A stretch of 64,000 bases of DNA from Bradyrhizobium iriomotense (GCF_018129405.1 NZ_JAFCLP010000018.1:98995-162994), one strand, 5' to 3'; positions 8,766 to 18,444 are shown, counted from the stretch's first letter. The notes: generated from the sequence alone by a model not told the origin. Program-made: numbers and translations.

Positions 8766-9227
8766 TCACGCCACCGACGCCTTCACCTTCACCGGATGCA
8801 CGGCGCGGAACGCGATCGCGATCCTGTTCCAGGCATTGATGGCCCCGATCAGCATGGTCAGGTTCACCGTGTCCGCGTCGGAGAACTGCGCGCGAACCTG
8901 TTCGTAGACGTCGTCAGGCGCATGCGTCTCTGAGATCAGCGTCACCGCTTCCGTCCAGGCCAGCGCGGCGCGCTCGCGGTCGGAATAGAGCGGGGATTCG
9001 CGCCAGGCATTGAGCAGGTAGATGCGCTGCTCGGTCTCGCCGCGCTTGCGGGCGTCCTCGGTGTGCATGTTGATGCAGAAGGCGCAGCCGTTGATCTGCG
9101 ACGCGCGGATCTTGACCAGCTCGATCAGCGATTTTTCCAGGCCCGTCGACTGGATCTGCTCTTCGAGCGCCATCAGTGCTTTGATCGTATCGGGCGCGGC
9201 CTGGTAGTAGTTCATGCGGGGCTTCAT
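8766..9227 (-). CDS. Carboxymuconolactone decarboxylase / AhpD-like protein
   Basis: A 153-residue small all-helical protein of the carboxymuconolactone decarboxylase family. It has the AhpD-type redox motif with Cys48, Cys51 and His55 (GCAFCINMH), which in characterised relatives gives peroxidase or disulfide reductase activity rather than decarboxylase activity. It lies 27 bases downstream of the DHA2 efflux gene on the same strand, so it is probably the last gene of that operon and may help deal with an oxidant or electrophile expelled by the pump. The function beyond the family is inferred. Confidence 0.85.
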   Translation of the reverse strand: MKPRMNYYQAAPDTIKALMALEEQIQSTGLEKSLIELVKIRASQINGCAFCINMHTEDARKRGETEQRIYLLNAWRESPLYSDRERAALAWTEAVTLISETHAPDDVYEQVRAQFSDADTVNLTMLIGAINAWNRIAIAFRAVHPVKVKASVA

Positions 9228-9254
9228 GGTCGTTCTCCTTTGCTCCGGTTGGGA

Positions 9255-10865
9255 TCAGTGGGCTCCGCCAGCCGAGGTCTGGCCGGGCTTCTTCAGAAAG
9301 AATACGGCGATCAGAGCGACGATCAGCGCCATGCCGAGCAGATAGAAGGTGTCGCTGAAGGCGAAGATATAGGCCTGCTTCTGCACGACATGGCCGATCG
9401 CAACATAGGCGCGATGCGAGGCGTCCGCACGGTCGAGGATGCCGTGATTGACGAAATATTGCGTGAGCTGTTCCAGCCGCGTGCGCGTGGCCTGCTCGAA
9501 CACGGAGACCGACTGCATCAGCACGTTGGAGTGATACTGCTCGCGCTTGGTCAGCACGGTTTGCAACAGCGCAATGCCGACGGCGCCGCCGAGATTGCGC
9601 ATCATGTTGAACAGGCCGGAGGCCGAGCCGGCGTTCTCCGCCTCGATGCCGGCCGTTGCGACCGCTGACAATGGTGCCATCACCAGCGCCTGGCCGACGG
9701 CGCGAACGACGTTGGGCCACAGCAGCTGGTCAGCGGCGTAGTCGTTGGTCATGTAGATGTTCATGAAGTTCGACGCCGCAAACAGCACGAAGCCGATGCC
9801 GATGATGATCCGCGCGTCGAATTTCTGCATCAGGCGCGGCACCAGCGGGATCAGCAGGAGCTGCGGCAGCCCGGTCCAGGCCAGCACCGTGCCGATCTGC
9901 TCGGCGTTGTAACCCTGGATGCGCGACAGATATTGCGGCATGATGAACACCGAACCGTACAGCGCGATGCCGAGCAGGAAGTTCGCCAGCATGCCGAAGC
10001 CGAAATTGCGGCGGACCAGCAGGCGCAGATTGAGCAGCGGCTTCTTCACGGTGAGCTCGATGATCAGGAAGGCTGTCAGCGCCATTGCGGCGATGATCGA
10101 CAGCTTGACGATGAAGGGCGAACCGAACCAGTCGTCCTTGTTGCCTTCCTCCAGCACGGTCTGCAGCGCCGACAGCCCGATCGCCATGGTGATGATGCCG
10201 GCCCAGTCGCCCTCGCGGAGCAGCGCGAGCTTCATGGGCTTTGCCTCGAGCGCGTACCAGAGCATGCCGACCATGATCGCGCCGGGCACGAGGTTGACGT
10301 AGAAGATGTACTGCCAGCCGAAATTCTCGGTGAGATAGCCGCCGATGGTCGGACCGATCGCGGGCGCGAACGTCGCCGACAGCGCGAACAGCGCAAGTCC
10401 GACCGGCTGTTTTGCGCGCGGCAGCAGCGTGATGATCAGTGTGAACGCCATCGGGATCAGCACGCCGCCGGTAAAACCCTGCACCGCGCGCAGCACGATC
10501 ATCTGCGGCAGATCCTGCGCCAGCGCGCAGGCGGCCGACAGAACCAGGAACAGGACCGCATTGGTGAGCAGATAGATGCGGATCGAGAACACCTGCGCGA
10601 GCCAGCCCGACAGCGGGATCACCACGATCTCGGCGATCAGATAGGAGGTCGAGATCCAGCCGCCGTCGTCGATGCCGGCGCCGATCGCGCCCTGGATGTC
10701 CGCGAGCGAGGCGTTGACGATCTGGATGTTCAGCACCGCCATGAAGGCGCCGAGCGTCGCGCCGATCACCGCGATCCAGGTTTTGGCGGACACCGCCGGT
10801 GCTGCGGCGGGCGCGGGAATGTTGGCGGCGGATACGGCGTTGAGGGTGGGTTGAAGCGTGCTCAT
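9255..10865 (-). CDS. DHA2-type drug:proton antiporter (EmrB/QacA family MFS)
   Basis: A 536-residue major facilitator with about 14 hydrophobic segments, the normal length and topology of EmrB. N-terminal WISTSYLIAEIVVIPLSGWL and GFTGGVLIPMAFTLI, and the segment SALFNMMRNLGGAVGIALL (read here as SGLFNMMRNLGGAVGIAL) near the C-terminus, are typical of the group. It should work with the periplasmic adaptor encoded just upstream to expel toxic compounds across both membranes. The ATG at 10865 is the plausible start. A sequence resembling the operator upstream of the adaptor gene lies 51-81 bases before this start. Confidence 0.92.
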   Translation of the reverse strand: MSTLQPTLNAVSAANIPAPAAAPAVSAKTWIAVIGATLGAFMAVLNIQIVNASLADIQGAIGAGIDDGGWISTSYLIAEIVVIPLSGWLAQVFSIRIYLLTNAVLFLVLSAACALAQDLPQMIVLRAVQGFTGGVLIPMAFTLIITLLPRAKQPVGLALFALSATFAPAIGPTIGGYLTENFGWQYIFYVNLVPGAIMVGMLWYALEAKPMKLALLREGDWAGIITMAIGLSALQTVLEEGNKDDWFGSPFIVKLSIIAAMALTAFLIIELTVKKPLLNLRLLVRRNFGFGMLANFLLGIALYGSVFIMPQYLSRIQGYNAEQIGTVLAWTGLPQLLLIPLVPRLMQKFDARIIIGIGFVLFAASNFMNIYMTNDYAADQLLWPNVVRAVGQALVMAPLSAVATAGIEAENAGSASGLFNMMRNLGGAVGIALLQTVLTKREQYHSNVLMQSVSVFEQATRTRLEQLTQYFVNHGILDRADASHRAYVAIGHVVQKQAYIFAFSDTFYLLGMALIVALIAVFFLKKPGQTSAGGAH

Positions 10866-10915
10866 GGAAGCCTCGTCTCGGATACGGAGACAGGATGTAC
10901 TGGGCGGACGGTTTC

Positions 10916-10946
10916 GATAATCGAGGAAGTCCTGGAAGGATCATCC
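10916..10946. promoter_or_regulatory. Operator-like element upstream of the efflux permease
   Basis: GATAATC at 10916-10922 and GGAAGGATCATCC at 10934-10946. The same two blocks with identical spacing occur at 12216-12246 upstream of the adaptor gene, and at nearly the same distance from that start codon (50 versus 51 bases). This suggests a shared site for the divergent LysR regulator, and an internal promoter for the permease. Binding is inferred. Confidence 0.5.
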
Positions 10947-10984
10947 GGCAGGATTTGACAATCCCACCGGAGCCTTCCTTGCCT

Positions 10985-12166
10985 TCAGCCGCCGTTCGGA
11001 CGGGACATGTTGTCTGCCAGACGCTTGGCCGTCTCGCGTTCGGCCAGCACCGTCGCCTTCGTGTCGACGGTCGGCACCGCCGACATGCCGGGGCGCAGCA
11101 GGCCGGTGAGGCTGTGGTCGTCGAGCACGATCTTCACCGGCACGCGCTGCACGATCTTGGTGAAATTGCCGGTGGCATTGTCGGGCGGCAGCAGTGCGAA
11201 TTCGAGCCCGCTGGCCGGTGACAGGCTGTCGACATGACCGCGCAGCGTGCGATTGCGAAAACTGTCGACGTGCAGCTCAACCGGCTGGCCGGGACGCACA
11301 TGTGTCAGCTGCGTCTCCTTGAAGTTCGCAACGACATAGACCGCATCGAGCGGCACCACCGCCATCAATTGCGTGCCGGCCTGCACATACTGGCCGACCC
11401 GCAGGCTGCGGGCGCCGACCGTGCCGTCCACCGGCGCGGTGATCTCGGTATAGGACAGGTTCAGCGCCGCCTGCTGCGCGACCGCGCGGGCACGCTCGAG
11501 CTGGGCCGTGGCCTGGGCGCGCTGGGTGGTGAGCACGTCGACCTTGCGCTGTGCGGCGATCAGGCCCGACTTCGCGTGCTGCAATTGCGCATTGCTGGCG
11601 CGCAGCGCCGCATCGGTCTGCTGTGCGCGCTGGATCGTGCCGGAGCCCGACTTCATGAGGTCGTCGTAGCGGGCGCGCTCCTCCTGCGCGAATTTCAGAT
11701 TGGCGTCCGCAGCCGCGACATCGGCAGTGCTCTGTTCGATGACCGGCTGTTGTAGTTCGAGTTGAGCATCGATGTTGCGCACCGAGGCTTCGCCGGCCGC
11801 GACGTCGGCACGGGCCTGATCCAGCGCCGCCTTGAAGTCGCGGTCGTCGATCCTGGCAAGAACCTGGCCAGCCTTGACCTTCTCGTTGTCGCCGACCAGC
11901 ACCTTGGCGATATAGCCGGAGACTTTTGGCGCGATGATCGTGGAGTCCGCCTTCACATAGGCATCGTCGGTGGTCTCGAGGTAGCGGCCGTAGGTCCAGT
12001 AGTCGTGGCCGTAGTAGGCCATGGTTGCCGTGCCTGCGAGGAGGGCGAGCACCAAGGCGGCGCGCCGGACCATGTTCCGGGCCGGAACGGCGGGCGGCGC
12101 CTTGGGATAATCACGAGTGATTTCAGTTGCTTGCTGGAAGGTCTCGGTGCGGGGCATCTCGGACAT
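10985..12166 (-). CDS. HlyD-family membrane fusion protein (EmrA-like efflux adaptor)
   Basis: A 393-residue periplasmic adaptor with one N-terminal membrane anchor (about residues 33-52, LVLALLAGTATMAYYG). The lipoyl/barrel-sandwich start is the classic TTDDAYVKADSTIIAPKVSG, followed by a long coiled-coil hairpin rich in Ala, Gln and Arg and then the returning TEITAPVDGTVGARSLRVGQYV. ATG 12166 follows a good AGGAGA site; the longer frame to 12445 runs into the regulator's promoter region and lacks homology-like sequence. It should bridge the DHA2 permease and an outer-membrane channel. No TolC gene is present in the window. It is the first gene of a three-gene operon. Confidence 0.92.
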   Translation of the reverse strand: MSEMPRTETFQQATEITRDYPKAPPAVPARNMVRRAALVLALLAGTATMAYYGHDYWTYGRYLETTDDAYVKADSTIIAPKVSGYIAKVLVGDNEKVKAGQVLARIDDRDFKAALDQARADVAAGEASVRNIDAQLELQQPVIEQSTADVAAADANLKFAQEERARYDDLMKSGSGTIQRAQQTDAALRASNAQLQHAKSGLIAAQRKVDVLTTQRAQATAQLERARAVAQQAALNLSYTEITAPVDGTVGARSLRVGQYVQAGTQLMAVVPLDAVYVVANFKETQLTHVRPGQPVELHVDSFRNRTLRGHVDSLSPASGLEFALLPPDNATGNFTKIVQRVPVKIVLDDHSLTGLLRPGMSAVPTVDTKATVLAERETAKRLADNMSRPNGG

Positions 12167-12215
12167 TGCGGTCTCCTGTCGGCTCGCTGAGACTATCGGC
12201 CTTGCCGGCCCCGGT

Positions 12216-12263
12216 GATAATTGACAAAACCTCGGAAGGATTATCCATTGATGGTGGATAATC
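12216..12263. promoter_or_regulatory. LysR-type operator region between efflux adaptor and regulator
   Basis: A perfect inverted repeat GATTATCCA-N7-TGGATAATC spans 12239-12263. It overlaps the block GATAATT (12216-12222) plus GGAAGGATTATCC (12234-12246), which is repeated upstream of the efflux permease at 10916-10946. Another GGATAATC lies at 12450-12457, just before the regulator gene. Location in the 299-base divergent spacer and dyad symmetry fit a LysR-type binding site controlling both directions. Confidence 0.6.
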
Positions 12264-12465
12264 GGAGCCGTCGCCCCGTTCGTGATGTCTACCGGGCCAG
12301 AGCCGCGACTGCCCCAGAGCGATTGCCGCCTCTGTCGCGCGATTGCTGCTGAGGCGCGCGTCGTCTTGCAGGCGAAGCTGCAGGCGGGGCGAGCTATGTG
12401 TGCGAACTGATGATCCGGGACGAATGTCTCGCGATTGTCGATCAAGAGCGGATAATCAGGCGGCC

Positions 12466-13377
12466 ATGGATCGATTGACCAGCCTCGAAGTGTTCAGCCG
12501 GGTGGTCGAGACCGGCGGCTTCTCCGCAGCAGCCCGCAAGCTCAACATGTCGACCACCATGGTGAGCAATCACGTGCAGGCGCTGGAAGACCGGCTCGGG
12601 GTCAGGCTGCTTCACCGCACCACGCGCAAGGTCAACCTGACCGAGATCGGCAAGGCCTATTACGACCGCTGCGTCCAGATCCTCGCCGACCTCGAACAGG
12701 CCGACGACATCGCGAGCGAATTGCAGTCGGTGCCCCGCGGCACGCTGCGCATTCACGTCGCCACCCACATGGTGCCGTTCGTGACGCCGGTGGTCGCAAA
12801 GCTCCTGTCGGCCTATCCGGAGCTCAAGATCGATCTGCGCATGGGCGAGGCCGATGTCGATCTCATCGAGGAAGGCTACGACGTTGCCCTGCGCATGACC
12901 CCGCCGCCGGATTCGAGCCTGATCGTGCGCAGCCTCGCCACCTGGCGTCATGTGCTGTGCTGTTCCCACGATTACATCGAGAAGCACGGCCGGGTACAGA
13001 AGCTCGACGAGCTCACCACGCATAATTGCGGTCGTCACCTCAACTATCCGTTTGGCGATGAATGGCGCTTTTTCGATCGCAAGGGCGCGCCGGCTTCGGT
13101 GCGCATCTCCGGCAGCTTCGTCACCAACAGCGGGGAGGCGCTGCGGAAGGTCGCGCTGGAAGGTGCTGCCGTGTGCCTGATGGCAGGGTTTCTCATTCAG
13201 GACGACCTCGAAGCCGGCCGCCTCGTGCGCCTGTTGCCGGAATATCGGACGGTCGAGCTGTCCATGAACGCGGTCTATCCGCACCGCCATCATCTGTCGG
13301 CGAAGGTCAGGACCTTCATCGACATGATCGTGCATCACAGCGCCGAGCAGCAGAAGCTGATCAATCCGTATTCGTGA
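12466..13377 (+). CDS. LysR-family transcriptional regulator
   Basis: A 303-residue LysR regulator. The N-terminal winged helix reads MDRLTSLEVFSRVVETGGFS followed by AAARKLNMSTTMVSNHVQAL, and the effector domain begins near residue 90. ATG 12466 gives the standard LysR start; the longer frame from 12343 adds 41 unrelated residues. It is divergent from the efflux adaptor gene and is the obvious candidate to control the efflux operon and itself through the symmetric sequences in the spacer. The effector is unknown. Confidence 0.92.
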   Translation: MDRLTSLEVFSRVVETGGFSAAARKLNMSTTMVSNHVQALEDRLGVRLLHRTTRKVNLTEIGKAYYDRCVQILADLEQADDIASELQSVPRGTLRIHVATHMVPFVTPVVAKLLSAYPELKIDLRMGEADVDLIEEGYDVALRMTPPPDSSLIVRSLATWRHVLCCSHDYIEKHGRVQKLDELTTHNCGRHLNYPFGDEWRFFDRKGAPASVRISGSFVTNSGEALRKVALEGAAVCLMAGFLIQDDLEAGRLVRLLPEYRTVELSMNAVYPHRHHLSAKVRTFIDMIVHHSAEQQKLINPYS

Positions 13378-13398
13378 GTGGCGCGGCGCCGGCACGAC

Positions 13399-13492
13399 CG
13401 TAGGGTGGGCAAAGGCGCTCTTGCGCCGTGCCCACCATCTCTCCATGAAATCGGAAGAAGAGGTGGGCACGCTTCGCTTTGCCCACCCTGCG
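13399..13492. repeat. Intergenic palindromic repeat (TAGGGTGGGCAAAG family), copy 2
   Basis: CGTAGGGTGGGCAAAGGCG at 13399 pairs with an arm ending CTTTGCCCACCCTGCG at 13492, with inner arms GCCGTGCCCACC and GGTGGGCACGC. It fills the space between the convergent LysR regulator and amidase genes, and its right end stops only a few bases before the amidase stop codon. Confidence 0.8.
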
Positions 13493-13498
13493 ATTCCG

Positions 13499-14917
13499 TC
13501 AACGCGGCGGCGGCAGTCTCCCAAACACGCTGTCGAGCGCCATGCCGATCGCGAGCAGGCGGCGATCGCTTCCCGCGGGGCCATCCAGCTCGAGTCCGAT
13601 CGGCAATTGGCTGCTGGCGCCGAGCGCAATCGGAATCTGGATGCCGGGAATGCCGGCATTGCTGCCGGGATCGGTGTTCTGGATGAACAGGCCGAAATTC
13701 TCGAAGCTGCTGGACTCGGGGTTGGAGGGAATAGCAACGCGCGGCGTGGTTGGGAAAGCGATCGCGTCGAGCCGGTTGTCGGCAAAAGTCTTGCTGTAAA
13801 GCGCCTGTAGCGCAGGACGCGCAGTTTTGATCGCGGCGTCGTAGATCGGCTTGGCGTCGACCAGCGTGCCATCGGGGGCAGGTAGTTTGCGCGGGATCAC
13901 CAGGCCATCGTAAGTGCCCTTGACGTCGGCGCTGGCAATCTCCTTCGCCACTGCCTCGATGCTGAGGCCGGTGCCGGTGAGCTTGAGATAGGCGACCAGA
14001 TCGTCATAGGCCTCGTACAGCGCGATGGGAAAGCTGACCTGGCCGTCGAGCTCGGCCAGTTGCGGCATCTCGATCTCGACCACGACGATGCCCCGGGCTT
14101 TCATCTGCGCGACTGCCGCATGGAAGGCGGCCTCGGTGTCGGCATCGAGATTGGCCAGCATCGCCTTCACGATGCCGACGCGGACCTGTGTCAGATCCGC
14201 CGCCGCAATCGAATCGCCGCCCGCGATCACGCGATCGAGCAGCGCGACGTCGGCCATGGTTGCGGCCATCGGACCTGCGGTATCGCGGGTGTGCGAGATC
14301 GGCGCGATGCCGCCCTGCGGATAGCGGCCGACGGTGGGGCGCAGCGAGGCGCATCCGTTCAGGGCGGCGGGGACCCGCACCGATCCGCCGGTGTCGGTGC
14401 CGAGCCCGCCGGCGACGATCCGCGCGCCGATCGCAGCGCCCGTGCCCGACGAGGAGCCGCCGGCGATCAGGGCGCGATCATAGGCGTTGCGAACGCCGAA
14501 CTCGCTGCCGGTTTTGAATGCGGTGTTGTAGCCGGAGATGCCGAAGGCGAGCTCGTGCATGCTGGTCTTGCCGATGATGACCGCGCCCGCGTCGCGCAGC
14601 TTCGCCACGACAGGCGCATCGGCCTTTGGAATGTAATTCTTCAGCGCGGGGGTACCCGCGCTGCAAGGCAGTCCGGCCACCTCGATATTGTCCTTGATCA
14701 CGATGGGCACGCCGCCGAGCGATTTTGTCTTATCACCCGTCGCGTCGAACGCTGCCGCGGCCTTCAAGGCACCGGCTTCGTCCAGCGTGACGAAGGCATT
14801 GAGCTCGGCATTGGCCTTGGCGCGGGCCAGGGCTTCCCGGGTGAGCGCGGTGCTTGTGATTGTCCCGGCGCTGAGGCCGGCCGCGGCCTCGGTCAGTGTC
14901 AACTGGTCGAAATCCAT
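13499..14917 (-). CDS. Amidase (amidase-signature family)
   Basis: A 472-residue amidase-signature enzyme that hydrolyses a carboxamide to an acid and ammonia. The catalytic triad is complete: Lys75 in PIVIKDNIEV, cis-Ser155 in AGGSSSGTG and nucleophile Ser179 in GTDTGGSV. Length and motif order match indoleacetamide hydrolase and other small-amide amidases. GatA is less likely because no gatB or gatC is nearby. It lies 77 bases downstream of the indolepyruvate oxidoreductase gene on the same strand. A link with indole compounds is therefore possible but inferred. Confidence 0.88.
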   Translation of the reverse strand: MDFDQLTLTEAAAGLSAGTITSTALTREALARAKANAELNAFVTLDEAGALKAAAAFDATGDKTKSLGGVPIVIKDNIEVAGLPCSAGTPALKNYIPKADAPVVAKLRDAGAVIIGKTSMHELAFGISGYNTAFKTGSEFGVRNAYDRALIAGGSSSGTGAAIGARIVAGGLGTDTGGSVRVPAALNGCASLRPTVGRYPQGGIAPISHTRDTAGPMAATMADVALLDRVIAGGDSIAAADLTQVRVGIVKAMLANLDADTEAAFHAAVAQMKARGIVVVEIEMPQLAELDGQVSFPIALYEAYDDLVAYLKLTGTGLSIEAVAKEIASADVKGTYDGLVIPRKLPAPDGTLVDAKPIYDAAIKTARPALQALYSKTFADNRLDAIAFPTTPRVAIPSNPESSSFENFGLFIQNTDPGSNAGIPGIQIPIALGASSQLPIGLELDGPAGSDRRLLAIGMALDSVFGRLPPPR

Positions 14918-14994
14918 GATGCGTGACCCGCGGTTGCAAGGACGCCATCAGGGCGCCCGTTCGGTTCAGAGGCTGAAGCTTCGCCGGCGCCGCG

Positions 14995-17900
14995 TCAACC
15001 GTAGGCGCGCATCTTCGTCGGCGATGGTGCGTCGAGCCCGTCGAGCTGCCGGTCGATCTCGTCCTTCACCTTCACGATCGCGGCATCTTTGACCGGGCCA
15101 TACCCGCGGATCTCCATCGGACCTTTGGCAATCGCCACGAGATTTGACAGATGCGCCGCGTCGAGCTTGCCGAGCATGTGTTCGATCAGGTCTTCATACC
15201 AGGCGATCAGCTCCCGCTCGGCGCGTCGCTCCGCGGTGTAACCGAACGGATCGAACGGCGTCCCGCGCAACCCCTTCAAGCGCGCTAGCAAGGCCAGGGG
15301 CATCTGGATCCACTGGCCGAAGGCGCGCTTGCGTGGACGGCCGCGGGCATCACGTCTCGAGCTCAGGAACGGCGGGGCGAGGTGATACTGGACGCTGAAG
15401 CCGTCCTCGAATTCGCGCTTCAACTCGTCGAGGAAGCCGCTTCTCATGTGCAGACGCGCCACCTCGTACTCGTCCTTGTAGGCCATCAGCTTGAACAGCG
15501 CGCGGGCGACCGCCTCGGTCAGCGCCTCGCTGTTCAGGCCGGCTTCGGCTTTGCGGACATTTGCGACGATCGTCCGGTAGCGCGCCGCATAGGCTTCGTT
15601 CTGATAGGCCGTGAGGAATTCGGCGCGCCGGGCAATGAGCTGGTCGAGCGTCTCGGCTTCGGGCGCATCGTCCGCCTTCGGCAGAAAGTCCGGATCGGCA
15701 GCTGCGATCCGGCCCCAGGCAAAGGCCTGCTTGTTGCGTTCGACTGCGACGCCGTTGAGCTCGATCGCGCGCAGCAGCGCCTGCAGCGAGACAGGGATCA
15801 GACCGCGCTGCCAGGCAAAGCCCAGCATGATGATGTTGGCATAGACGGCATCGCCGAGCAGGCGTTCGGCCAGCACATTGGCGTTGATGGTGCCGAGATT
15901 GTCGTTGCCGATCACCTGACGGATCGCGCGCAGGCGGGCAGGCGAGGCGAGATCGGCGTCGCGGAAGCGGACGACGTCGCCGGTCGGCATCTCCGCGGTG
16001 TTGACCGCGGCGCGCGTGCCGCGGCGATAGGTGCCAGACGCCTTCGGCGAGGAGCTGACGATGAGGTCGCAGCCGATCAGCGCATCGGCCGCGCCCTGGT
16101 CGATGCGGACCTGATGCAGCGCTTCGGGACTTGCAGCCAGGCGGATATAGCTCAGCACCGGGCCGAATTTCTGCGCGAAGCCGGTGAAGTCGAGCACCGA
16201 GACGCCGCGACGTTCCAGATGCGCGGACATGCCGATCAGCGCGCCGACCGTGATCACGCCGGTGCCGCCGACGCCGGTCACCAGCAGGTCGTAGGGCCGG
16301 TCAAATGTGGCGGGCGCGGGCAAAGGAAGCGTGGCGGCCCGGCCGGCCGCATCGATCTGGCTGGCGCTCTTCTTCCGGCGCGTGGCGCCTTCGACCGTGA
16401 CAAAGCTGGGGCAGAAGCCGTTGAGGCAGGAAAAGTCCTTGTTGCAGGCCGACAGGTTGATCTGGCGCTTGCGGCCGAACGGCGTCTCCTTCGGCTCGAC
16501 GCTGAGGCAGTTGGATTCGACCGAGCAGTCGCCGCAGCCCTCGCACACGAGGTCGTTGATGTAGGCGAAGCGTTTCGGATCGGCCATCTGCCCGCGCTTG
16601 CGCCGCCGCCGTTTTTCGGTGGCGCAGGTCTGCTGGTAGATCAGGACGGACACGCCGGAGATGTCGCGCAGCTCGCGCTGCACAGCGTCCATCTCCTCGC
16701 GGGGATGAATGGTCACGCCGCTGGGCAGGTCCGCCGGGCTGAACTGCGCCGGATCGTCCGACACCAGCGCGATGCGCTCAACGCCTTCGGCGCGAACGCT
16801 GTGTGCGATGGCGTGCACGCTGATGGGACCGTCGACCGGCTGGCCGCCGGTCATCGCCACGGCGTCGTTGAACAGGATCTTGTAGGTGATGTTGGCCTTG
16901 GCGGCGATCGCCTGCCGGATCGCCATCGAGCCCGAATGATAATAGGTGCCTTCGCCGAGATTCTGGAACACGTGCTTGTGGCCGGTAAATCGCGATGAAG
17001 CAGCCCAGTTCACGCCTTCGCCGCCCATCTGGATCAGCGACGAGGTCTCGCGGTCCATCCAGCTCGCCATGAAATGACAGCCGATGCCGGCCAGCGCCTT
17101 CGATCCCTCCGGCACTTTCGTCGACGTGTTGTGCGGGCATCCCGAGCAGAAATAGGGCGTGCGCGTTGCGCCGCTGACGTTGATCGTGCGCGCGGCCTCC
17201 GGCATCAAGGCGGCGGCGCGGGCGGCGAGATTGAGGCCCGGAAACATCGGATCGAGCCTGCGCGCGAGCACGCCAGCCAGCGCGCGCGGCGACAACTCGC
17301 CGATCCAGGAGATCAGCCGTGCCCCGGTTTCATCGTGCTTGCCGACCATGCGCTCCGGCTTGCTGCCGGGATAATCGTAAAAATATTCCTTGAACTGGCT
17401 CTCGATGATGCCGCGCTTCTCCTCGACCACCAGGATCTCGCGCTTGCCCTTCACGAAGTCCATGGCGTCATGCAGCGCCAGCGGCCAGACCATGCCGACC
17501 TTGTAGACGTCGAGGCCGATGCTGCGGCAGGCCGCTTCATCAAGGCCCATCAGCCGCAGCGCTTCCATCAGATCGAGATGGGCCTTGCCGGTCGTGACGA
17601 TACCGTAGGTGGCGCCAGGGATGTCGTAGATGTGGCGATCGATCGGGTTGGCTTTTGCGAAGGCATAGACCGCGTGCTTCTTCGCCTCCAGCCGCTCTTC
17701 GATCTGTGGGCCGGGCAAATCGGGCCAGCGATAATGCAGGCCGCCCGGCGGCGGCGTGAAGTCGGGCGTGCGGAAGAGGCGCGGCGGGCGCAGCGCGACG
17801 GACGCGCCTGATTCCACGATCTCCGAGATCGCCTTGAAGCCGACCCACATGCCGGAGAAGCGGCTCAGCGCGTAGCCATATTCGCCGAACGCCAGATATT

Positions 17901-18444
17901 CGCCGACATCGGCTGGATGCAGCGTCGGCATGAACCAGCTCATGAAGGCGACGTCGGACTGGTGCGGCATCGAGGAGGAGACGCAGCCATGGTCGTCGCC
18001 GGCGACCACCAGCACGCCGCCATGTGGCGAGGAGCCGTAGGCATTGCCGTGCTTGAGCGCATCGCCGGAGCGGTCGACGCCGGGGCCCTTGCCGTACCAG
18101 AGGCCGAACACGCCATCGACCTCGCGGTCGGCTTGCGTCTCGACCTGCTGCGAGCCCAGCACCGCGGTTGCCGCGAGGTCCTCGTTCACCGCGGGGAGGA
18201 ATTCGATACGGTCTCGCTTGAGGCGTTCCTGGATGCGCCACAGCTCGAGATCGACGCCGCCGAGCGGCGAGCCGCGATAGCCGGAGATGAAGCCCGCGGT
18301 GTTGAGGCCGCTCGCCCGGTCGCGCCTCGCCTGATCGAGCGCGATGCGAACGATGGCCTGCGTGCCCGTGAGGAAGACGCGGCCCTCCTCGCGGTCGTAG
18401 CGGTCGGAGAGATCGTAAGTGTCGAGTGACGGAATGGCGTCCAT
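14995..18444 (-). CDS. Indolepyruvate ferredoxin oxidoreductase, fused single-chain form
   Basis: A 1149-residue protein of the indolepyruvate ferredoxin oxidoreductase family in which the alpha (IorA-like) and gamma (IorB-like) parts are one chain, as usual in proteobacteria. The N-terminal thiamine-diphosphate-fold region includes TGTQAIVRIALDQ and FISGYRGSPLGGVD. A middle region near residues 630-690 carries Cys clusters (CEGCGDCSVESNC and CNKDFSCLNGFC) for iron-sulfur clusters. The C-terminal gamma domain begins at DLLVTGVGGTGVITVGALIG. It would decarboxylate aryl or branched 2-oxo acids to acyl-CoA with ferredoxin as acceptor. It is divergent from an Lrp regulator that probably controls it. 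Confidence 0.92.
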   Translation of the reverse strand: MDAIPSLDTYDLSDRYDREEGRVFLTGTQAIVRIALDQARRDRASGLNTAGFISGYRGSPLGGVDLELWRIQERLKRDRIEFLPAVNEDLAATAVLGSQQVETQADREVDGVFGLWYGKGPGVDRSGDALKHGNAYGSSPHGGVLVVAGDDHGCVSSSMPHQSDVAFMSWFMPTLHPADVGEYLAFGEYGYALSRFSGMWVGFKAISEIVESGASVALRPPRLFRTPDFTPPPGGLHYRWPDLPGPQIEERLEAKKHAVYAFAKANPIDRHIYDIPGATYGIVTTGKAHLDLMEALRLMGLDEAACRSIGLDVYKVGMVWPLALHDAMDFVKGKREILVVEEKRGIIESQFKEYFYDYPGSKPERMVGKHDETGARLISWIGELSPRALAGVLARRLDPMFPGLNLAARAAALMPEAARTINVSGATRTPYFCSGCPHNTSTKVPEGSKALAGIGCHFMASWMDRETSSLIQMGGEGVNWAASSRFTGHKHVFQNLGEGTYYHSGSMAIRQAIAAKANITYKILFNDAVAMTGGQPVDGPISVHAIAHSVRAEGVERIALVSDDPAQFSPADLPSGVTIHPREEMDAVQRELRDISGVSVLIYQQTCATEKRRRRKRGQMADPKRFAYINDLVCEGCGDCSVESNCLSVEPKETPFGRKRQINLSACNKDFSCLNGFCPSFVTVEGATRRKKSASQIDAAGRAATLPLPAPATFDRPYDLLVTGVGGTGVITVGALIGMSAHLERRGVSVLDFTGFAQKFGPVLSYIRLAASPEALHQVRIDQGAADALIGCDLIVSSSPKASGTYRRGTRAAVNTAEMPTGDVVRFRDADLASPARLRAIRQVIGNDNLGTINANVLAERLLGDAVYANIIMLGFAWQRGLIPVSLQALLRAIELNGVAVERNKQAFAWGRIAAADPDFLPKADDAPEAETLDQLIARRAEFLTAYQNEAYAARYRTIVANVRKAEAGLNSEALTEAVARALFKLMAYKDEYEVARLHMRSGFLDELKREFEDGFSVQYHLAPPFLSSRRDARGRPRKRAFGQWIQMPLALLARLKGLRGTPFDPFGYTAERRAERELIAWYEDLIEHMLGKLDAAHLSNLVAIAKGPMEIRGYGPVKDAAIVKVKDEIDRQLDGLDAPSPTKMRAYG

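Noticed and set aside
15382-16998. A 538-codon plus-strand frame inside the indolepyruvate oxidoreductase gene
   Set aside because: The minus-strand product has iron-sulfur and thiamine motifs; this one is its mirror.
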